Below are positions 32,360-36,686 of a stretch of DNA of 36,686 nucleotides, piece by piece. Position 1 is the first letter of the stretch, and each line of letters begins with the position of its first letter. The notes below the pieces were generated by a model. It worked only from the letters and a program-made list of their open reading frames with translations, had not been told where the DNA came from and ran no database searches. The stretch comes from CAZHTF01 sp964535305. GTDB lineage: Bacteria > Planctomycetota > Phycisphaerae > UBA1845 > Fen-1342. The stretch lies in assembly GCA_964535305.1 (NCBI GenBank), contig CAZHTF010000025.1:1-36686 (forward strand). The letters run 5' to 3'. The position numbers and the translations under genes are program-made.

Positions 32360-33256
32360 CTAATTCGAGAGCGCCGCAGCCGCCAGCAACGGGCCAGCAG
32401 AGACCACCACACCGCCGCGCTGCTCGCGGGTGATCGCGAAAGTCGTCGGTGCGAGCACTTCGAGCTTTGCGTCGATCGCGATGATCGCCTCCGCCGCGCC
32501 GGTCGCATCGAACACGCCGCCGTCCACTGGGTGCTTCTCGTCGCGCCGCGGGTCGACGATCCACAATTGATATTGCTCGCGGGTCGCATCCAGCGGCGGA
32601 AGCCCGACGAGCTTCAGGTAGCCCTCCTGCCGCCGCGTGCTCCAGACCACGTCGCCTTGAATCTGCTTCCATTCCGGCGTCAGCCCGGCCCAGCTTGCCT
32701 GTCGCACGTCATCCGCGTCGCGCAGCAGCCGCTCGCGGCGTTCGGCGAGTTTGGTGGGATCGAGCGTGACGCGCACGGTCTCAAGCGGACCTTCGCGTGT
32801 GGCGGCGTCGCGCGGGATCAGCAGCGCCAGCGCGATGGTCGCGGCCGCGGCGACCATCCAGCCGGCAGCACTCCAGACCGCGCGCGTCGAAACACCCGCG
32901 CCGCCGCGCGGCTCGCCGATCGCGCCGCCCGGCTCCGCAGACACACCGCCCGCGACACTGCCCGCTTCGCCCGGGGCACCGCCAACGGCGTTCATCGCGC
33001 GCGGGGCGGCGCTCAGAGCGGCGGTGAGCACGCGGGCGCGCAGCGCGGTCGGAAGGCGCTGCGCCCGAGTCGGCAGCAGTGCCCGATCGCAGGCCGCGGC
33101 GCAGTATTCCATTTCCTCCAGGAGGCGTTGCACGCGCTGCGGCTCGGCTTGCAGCGTTTCGTCGAGCTCGGCCCGCCCGTCGGCATCCAGGCAACCGAGC
33201 GCCGCGTCCGCAAGCAACCCGTGCAGATCCGCGTCTGGCATGCGAGGGCGGGTCAT
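32360..33256 (-). CDS. Anti-sigma factor, RskA-type
   Basis: The 298-residue protein has a cytoplasmic helical N-terminal part (about 1-85, LHGLLADAALGCLDADGRAELDETLQAEPQRVQRLLEEMEYCAAACDRAL). A Gly/Pro/Ala-rich linker leads to one membrane span (WSAAGWMVAAAATIALALLIP, about 128-148). The periplasmic RskA-like domain contains WKQIQGDVVWSTRRQEGYLKLVGLPPLDATREQYQLWIVDPRRDEKHPVDGGVFDATG and ends AITREQRGGVVVSAGP. These proteins hold an ECF sigma factor until regulated proteolysis frees it. The zinc-binding HxxxCxxC of ZAS domains is not present, as in RskA. Its ATG overlaps the sigma factor's stop (ATGA), so the pair is co-translated. The signal sensed is unknown. Confidence 0.93.
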   Translation of the reverse strand: MTRPRMPDADLHGLLADAALGCLDADGRAELDETLQAEPQRVQRLLEEMEYCAAACDRALLPTRAQRLPTALRARVLTAALSAAPRAMNAVGGAPGEAGSVAGGVSAEPGGAIGEPRGGAGVSTRAVWSAAGWMVAAAATIALALLIPRDAATREGPLETVRVTLDPTKLAERRERLLRDADDVRQASWAGLTPEWKQIQGDVVWSTRRQEGYLKLVGLPPLDATREQYQLWIVDPRRDEKHPVDGGVFDATGAAEAIIAIDAKLEVLAPTTFAITREQRGGVVVSAGPLLAAAALSN

Positions 33257-33819
33257 GGGTTGGTCGCTCCTGCGATCGCGGCGCTCCGCACGCCGAGCAC
33301 GTCGCGGACGGCCAGTAGCCCGCGGCGCGCGTGGGTCTTGACGGTCCCGAGCGGCAGGTCGAGCCGCGTTGCGATCTCCGGGTAGGTCAGCCCCTCGACG
33401 GCCAATTCGATCACTTCGCGCTGCTCGGGTCGCAGGCTCTGCAACGCGCCGCGCACGCGGGCTACTTCGTCATCGCGTTCGACGCGGAGCTGCTCGCCTG
33501 CAAGTGCTACGTCCTGCTCGAGCGTCAGCGACATCCGCCGCGGCTGGCGCGCCAGTCGCCGGCGGCGGTCGATCAGCCTGCGTCGCGCGATCATGCCGAC
33601 AAAGGTCGCCTCAGAGGCGACGCGCGGATCGAAGCGCGCCGCGCGCTGCCAGATCTCGAGGAAGATCTCCTGCACGGCGTCGTCCACATCGTCGCCATCG
33701 CCCAGAAACCGCCGTGCCAGCGACCAGACCATCCCACCATACAGGTCGAGGCAGGCGGCCAGCGCCGAGCGGTCGCCAGCGGCGATCTGCTGCAGTGTGG
33801 AGGCAAGCAAGGCAGTCAT
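33253..33819 (-). CDS. ECF RNA polymerase sigma factor (SigK-like)
   Basis: The 188-residue sigma factor has region 2 (about 10-85: RSALAACLDLYGGMVWSLARRFLGDGDDVDDAVQEIFLEIWQRAARFDPRVASEATFVGMIARRRLIDRRRR) and region 4 (about 125-178: LQSLRPEQREVIELAVEGLTYPEIATRLDLPLGTVKTHARRGLLAVRDVL, a helix-turn-helix). The two are joined by a short linker. It redirects RNA polymerase to stress or envelope regulons when released by its anti-sigma partner encoded next. The ATG at 33819 is preceded closely by GGAG; the frame extends to 33906 without a better site. A TACAAT sequence (33843-33838 on the minus strand) could be a -10 box, with no matching -35 seen, as might fit an ECF-type or weak promoter. The targets in the window are unknown. 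Confidence 0.94.
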   Translation of the reverse strand: MTALLASTLQQIAAGDRSALAACLDLYGGMVWSLARRFLGDGDDVDDAVQEIFLEIWQRAARFDPRVASEATFVGMIARRRLIDRRRRLARQPRRMSLTLEQDVALAGEQLRVERDDEVARVRGALQSLRPEQREVIELAVEGLTYPEIATRLDLPLGTVKTHARRGLLAVRDVLGVRSAAIAGATNP

Positions 33820-33993
33820 TCTCCGGGCGCTGTTCGGATTGTAGCGCCGCGTGCCTGTGCTGCGTAGTGGGTTCGCGCGGGAATGCGATCGCCGCGCGCG
33901 GTTCAACGGCCGCGCGCGTCCGGGCTCGCCCGGGCACGGCTCGACGTGCGACTAGCGGCGCGGACTTCGCTGGCGCGGCTCGATTGGGCGCGC

Positions 33994-34018
33994 CGCGTAA
34001 CGCGCGCTGCGTTACGCG
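33994..34018. terminator. Perfect 10-bp hairpin upstream of the sigma factor gene
   Basis: CGCGTAACGC (33994-34003), loop GCGCT, GCGTTACGCG (34009-34018). It sits 63 bp downstream of the small exported-protein gene and 175 bp upstream of the sigma factor start, all on the minus strand. It probably ends the porin-side transcript, although no T-run is seen; a regulator site is also possible. Confidence 0.45.
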
Positions 34019-34081
34019 AGCGGCGCGTGCAGCATGCGCGCGACACGCGCACAGCGCTACGTCGCCGACGCGGTGCCGTTC

Positions 34082-34384
34082 CTACTGCTTGAAGAGATCG
34101 CCGGGAGGCACGTCTTGCGGGAAACGCGCGAAAACGTAATTGCCCCACAGGCCGGTGAGGAAGTTCTCGACCGGCGTCGCGAAGATCAAGTCAAAATCAG
34201 AGCCGATCGCGGCCCCGGCGCCGTCGGTAACGGTTTCGATCACGCCGTTGCCGATTTCACGCACCAGCGTTTCGTAGTTGCCGTTGCGGGCGCAAGCGCC
34301 GCCACTGATGCCATACGCGAAGCTGGCACCGCCAAGGCTCAGCAGCGCCATGGACTTCTTGACCGAACGGTTGAAGCGGTTCAT
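34082..34384 (-). CDS. Small exported protein of unknown function
   Basis: The 100-residue protein begins MNRFNRSVKKSMALLSLGGASFAYGISGGACA, a basic start plus a hydrophobic segment that reads as a signal peptide. Lipidation at the Cys is possible but the box is poor. The body (ARNGNYETLVREIGNGVIETVTDGAGAAIGSDFDLIFATPVENFLTGLWGNYVFARFPQDVPPGDLFKQ) is moderately hydrophobic with no motif I recognise. GGGAG lies eight bases before the ATG at 34384, which selects this start in a frame that is otherwise a shadow of the porin gene. It lies 143 bp downstream of the porin on the same strand, across a region with imperfect stems around 34470-34497. Function unknown. Confidence 0.75.
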   Translation of the reverse strand: MNRFNRSVKKSMALLSLGGASFAYGISGGACARNGNYETLVREIGNGVIETVTDGAGAAIGSDFDLIFATPVENFLTGLWGNYVFARFPQDVPPGDLFKQ

Positions 34385-34527
34385 TCCAGCATCTCCCGAA
34401 TTTTCACTGAGAGTGGATTTCAGCCGGCTGCGCGCTGGTCGGACCAGGCCATCCCGCCCGGCGGCGTCCCGACTCGCTGACGTTTGCGAGAAAGTCGAGA
34501 CGCGTCCGCCGGCGGGCCGTAGAGCGA

Positions 34528-36042
34528 TTAGAACGAGAACTGCAACTGCACGCGGAAGATCAGCGCGTCGTCGTTGACGTTGGCCAGGCTCGAATAGCTG
34601 CTCGAGATGGGAACTTCGGAGATCTTGACCACGTCGGTCTGCAGCTTCACCGCGTTGCCCTCGATGTAATAGTTGAAGCCGGCGGCGTACTCCCAGGTGC
34701 CTTCCTGCGTGTCGCCCAGCACCGAGATACCGCCGACGCGCGCCACCGCCTCGATCTTCTCCTCGAAGCCAGGGATCGGCAGGAAGTAGCCCGCTTGCAG
34801 ATAGCCGCCGTGCTGCGCGGTGGTCGAGTCGTCGCCGCTGAGGACCCACCAGGGCGTAAACGGTGCGCGGCCCGCGCGGCGCGGGTCAACCAGCCGCAGG
34901 GCGTATTCGCCCAGTAGCGAGAATCCCTGCCACTTGAAGTGCGTGTCAAACGAGAACTGGTTGATCTGCAGCCCGTTGGTGGTCGTCAGACCAAAGCCGC
35001 CCTGGCGGATCGGCCGCGGCAGCGCGAACGGAATCGCGGTCGTGCGGCGGTCGGACTGATCATCATTGAAGGCATAGCTGAAGCCGAAATCCCAGGCTGG
35101 GTTTTCATGCCGCGGGATGTCGCCCTCGGGCTTGAAATCCGCTGCGCCCTGCTCGCCCATGGCGTGCCAGACGGCGCGGAAGAGGATCGCGGGGTTGCCG
35201 TCAATCTCGGCCGGGTCATTGGTGATCGTGCGATTGTCGGGGTTGTTCAGCGAGTTTACGACATCCAGGTAGTAATCCAGCCGCTTATTGAAGAGCTGGC
35301 CCCAGAAGCGCACGCCGGTGCCGATGCCCAGGCCGTAGACCGCGTCGTACAGTCCGCGGTCGACGAACTGGAAATCGCTGTTGGCTTCGAGCTGCGAGCG
35401 GGTCGAGGCGAGCTGGAAGATGCCGGCCTTGAACTGGAACTCGTCCATGAAGCGGTAGTTCACATAGGCGTAGTGCACGCGCGTGTCGTAGGTATCGGGC
35501 GCTTCCGAGCGCAGCGTGATCTCGTAGGTCAGATCTTTCGTGTATGCGTGACCAGTGAACGATAGCCGCAGCCGCTGCACATCAAAGCCGGTGCGGTCGT
35601 CGCGCTCGCGGCCGGGGAGCAGATAGCGGTTGTTCGAGCGCGTGGCGTAGTGCGTCCAGCGGAACTGGAACAGGCCGTTGGTCTTGAGCCGGAACTTCTC
35701 GTCGCTGCTGCCCAGATAGAAGCCCTTGTCGTAGCCGGCCTGCAGGCTCGAAGGCATCAGGCTCTCGCGAAACTCGCGCTCATTGAGCACATCGCGAATC
35801 TGGCGCTTCATCTCCTCGACCCGCGCCGCGTCCATCTGCTGCGTCTGGCCGGAGGTCATCTGCCGCTCGAGCATGTCGATCTTGCGCTGTTGCGCTTGAA
35901 GTAGCGCTTCGAGCCGGGCGACCTTGTCTTCCTGCGTCGTTGTCTCCGTCATGGATTCTTCGGCCAGGCAAACGCCTGCCGAGATCCAGGCGAAGGCAAG
36001 ACTCGCCAGGCACGCACATGTACAACGAGTCCGTGTTGTCAT
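34528..36042 (-). CDS. Outer-membrane porin, OprP/OprO (phosphate-selective) family
   Basis: The 504-residue protein has a signal peptide (CTCACLASLAFAWISAGVCLA), a short coiled coil (about 25-85, EDKVARLEALLQAQQRKIDMLERQM), and a 16-strand-type barrel region with alternating residues: FRLKTNGLFQFRWTHYA, GFDVQRLRLSFTGHAYTKDLTYEITLRSE, YDTRVHYAYVNYRFMDEFQFKAGIFQL, YAAGFNYYIEGNAVKLQTDVVKI. It ends in VQLQFSF with the C-terminal Phe needed for BAM-dependent insertion. The family includes phosphate and pyrophosphate channels, but many members, particularly in planctomycetes, have unknown specificity, and no pho gene is nearby. The coiled coil may bind the peptidoglycan or cell-wall layer. The ATG at 36042 has AGGAG six bases upstream. 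The 264-bp stretch upstream (36043-36306) shows no ORF and no clear promoter. Confidence 0.92.
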   Translation of the reverse strand: MTTRTRCTCACLASLAFAWISAGVCLAEESMTETTTQEDKVARLEALLQAQQRKIDMLERQMTSGQTQQMDAARVEEMKRQIRDVLNEREFRESLMPSSLQAGYDKGFYLGSSDEKFRLKTNGLFQFRWTHYATRSNNRYLLPGRERDDRTGFDVQRLRLSFTGHAYTKDLTYEITLRSEAPDTYDTRVHYAYVNYRFMDEFQFKAGIFQLASTRSQLEANSDFQFVDRGLYDAVYGLGIGTGVRFWGQLFNKRLDYYLDVVNSLNNPDNRTITNDPAEIDGNPAILFRAVWHAMGEQGAADFKPEGDIPRHENPAWDFGFSYAFNDDQSDRRTTAIPFALPRPIRQGGFGLTTTNGLQINQFSFDTHFKWQGFSLLGEYALRLVDPRRAGRAPFTPWWVLSGDDSTTAQHGGYLQAGYFLPIPGFEEKIEAVARVGGISVLGDTQEGTWEYAAGFNYYIEGNAVKLQTDVVKISEVPISSSYSSLANVNDDALIFRVQLQFSF

Positions 36043-36306
36043 GCAGCTCTCCTGAGTCGGCCTGTGCGGCGATCGCCGCGACGGATCGGCCACTGTGACT
36101 TTCGAAATGCGGCTGCGCGCCGTGGGAATCCGGCGCAACTGAGAATAAGGCTAGCAAACTTCGGCGGTTGTGGCTATGGGATGCGCGACAAAACGCATCG
36201 CCGCCTGAAATCTGACGGATTGTCGTCCGACTGGTTGCGTGCCGGCGTGTTCGTAATCCCGCGTACGACGCGGTGCGGCGCCGCGGCGGCGGCCGCGCGG
36301 CGTAGC

Positions 36307-36686
36307 CTAGTCCGGCTCTCTGAGGCTAAGCGATTCGAAGAGCCAGACCTGCGCGTGCGGTTCGCGCCAAGCGGTAGCGGGTTGCTCGGCCTTCTCGCTG
36401 CAACAGCGGGACAGAAATTCTTCGACGCTGGCGAAGCGCAGTCCGACTTCCGGCAGGAACAGCCCGCGAGACTCGCCGAACTGAACGCACACGCCGGTCT
36501 GCCCGAGTTGAATCTCGCGCGCGTCGTTCATGCGGCGCAGCGGCGTAAGCACCGAGATGCAGACACGCAGGTCCGGCAGCTCGCGCGGCGTGACCGGCGG
36601 AAAACGCGTGTCCTGTGTCGCGGCTTTGCGCGCGGCGCTGCAGAGGGCTTCGGAAAATGTGAAGGTCGCGTCGAGCGTGCCGATGC
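36307..36686 (-). CDS. AMMECR1-domain protein (5' end outside window)
   Basis: The open minus frame runs from the right edge to TAG at 36307, giving 125 residues of the C-terminal part of an AMMECR1 domain. The order is IGTLDATFTFSEALCSAARKAATQDTRFPPVTPRELPDLRVCISVLTPLRRM, followed by REIQLGQTGVCVQFGESRGLFLPEVGLRF, FLSRCCSEKAEQP, TAW and VWLFESLSL. The DxRFPPV, ISVLTP and GLFLPxV strings are family hallmarks. AMMECR1 proteins occur in all domains; a biochemical activity is not firmly known, and in bacteria they often accompany MEMO1-like and radical-SAM AmmeMemoRadiSam partners, which could be encoded just beyond the right edge. The preceding residues with the LRGCIG motif would lie outside the window. 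Confidence 0.9.
   Translation of the reverse strand, partial: IGTLDATFTFSEALCSAARKAATQDTRFPPVTPRELPDLRVCISVLTPLRRMNDAREIQLGQTGVCVQFGESRGLFLPEVGLRFASVEEFLSRCCSEKAEQPATAWREPHAQVWLFESLSLREPD

Noticed and set aside
36043..36306. Pho box upstream of the OprP-like porin
   Set aside because: I looked for repeated CTGTCAT-like elements and saw none, so phosphate regulation cannot be supported.

Overview
The window is about 36.7 kb of GC-rich DNA. It contains no rRNA, tRNA, CRISPR array, transposase or phage gene that I can see. Several features point to a planctomycete, perhaps a member of Phycisphaerae: a PEP-CTERM protein with a DUF4082-like fold, a DUF4159 protein with an alpha/alpha-toroid front end, a very large zinc metalloprotease of the DUF5117/DUF4953 type, Ser/Thr kinase-like proteins joined to odd extra domains, an ECF sigma factor with its anti-sigma partner, an outer-membrane porin of the OprP/O type and a Kdo transferase. 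The assignment is an inference from gene content; no marker gene was compared with a database. Because of the high GC content, long antisense ORFs shadow nearly every real gene. Real frames were chosen by family motifs, signal peptides, ribosome binding sites and overlaps with neighbours.

Left part (1-8.1 kb): a truncated giant membrane protein on the minus strand has a degenerate kinase domain, a long coiled coil, one membrane span and a 16-residue tandem repeat. It is followed by a polytopic membrane protein (minus), a small C-terminal J-domain protein (plus), a 515-bp gene-free stretch rich in stem-loops with a textbook intrinsic terminator, and an Eis-like GNAT acetyltransferase (plus).

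Middle part (8.2-23.8 kb): a PEP-CTERM protein (minus); Kdo transferase waaA (minus), divergent from a LolA-like exported protein (plus); a DUF4159 gene followed by a 57-residue gene (minus), divergent from a membrane Ser/Thr kinase (plus); pyruvate phosphate dikinase with its own promoter (plus); a menaquinone methyltransferase translationally coupled to a small lipoprotein (plus); the overlapping minus-strand cluster ribH-nusB-ftsY; and two small membrane proteins (plus), one HEAT-like and one bacterial-PH.

Right part (23.8-36.7 kb): a minus-strand group of metallo-beta-lactamase-fold lipoprotein, Sm-like small protein and dipeptide epimerase; two exported metallopeptidases (M28 plus PDZ, and DUF5117); a phosphinothricin-acetyltransferase-like GNAT (plus); an overlapping ECF sigma/anti-sigma pair; a 100-residue exported protein downstream of an OprP-like porin; and the 3' part of an AMMECR1-domain gene running off the right edge.

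The most interesting items are the stem-loop-rich region at 6613-6826, the pseudokinase receptor-like protein, the Sm-like protein coupled to the epimerase, and a small family of intergenic hairpins with the core GCCCCAACGGGGC found in two distant gaps.
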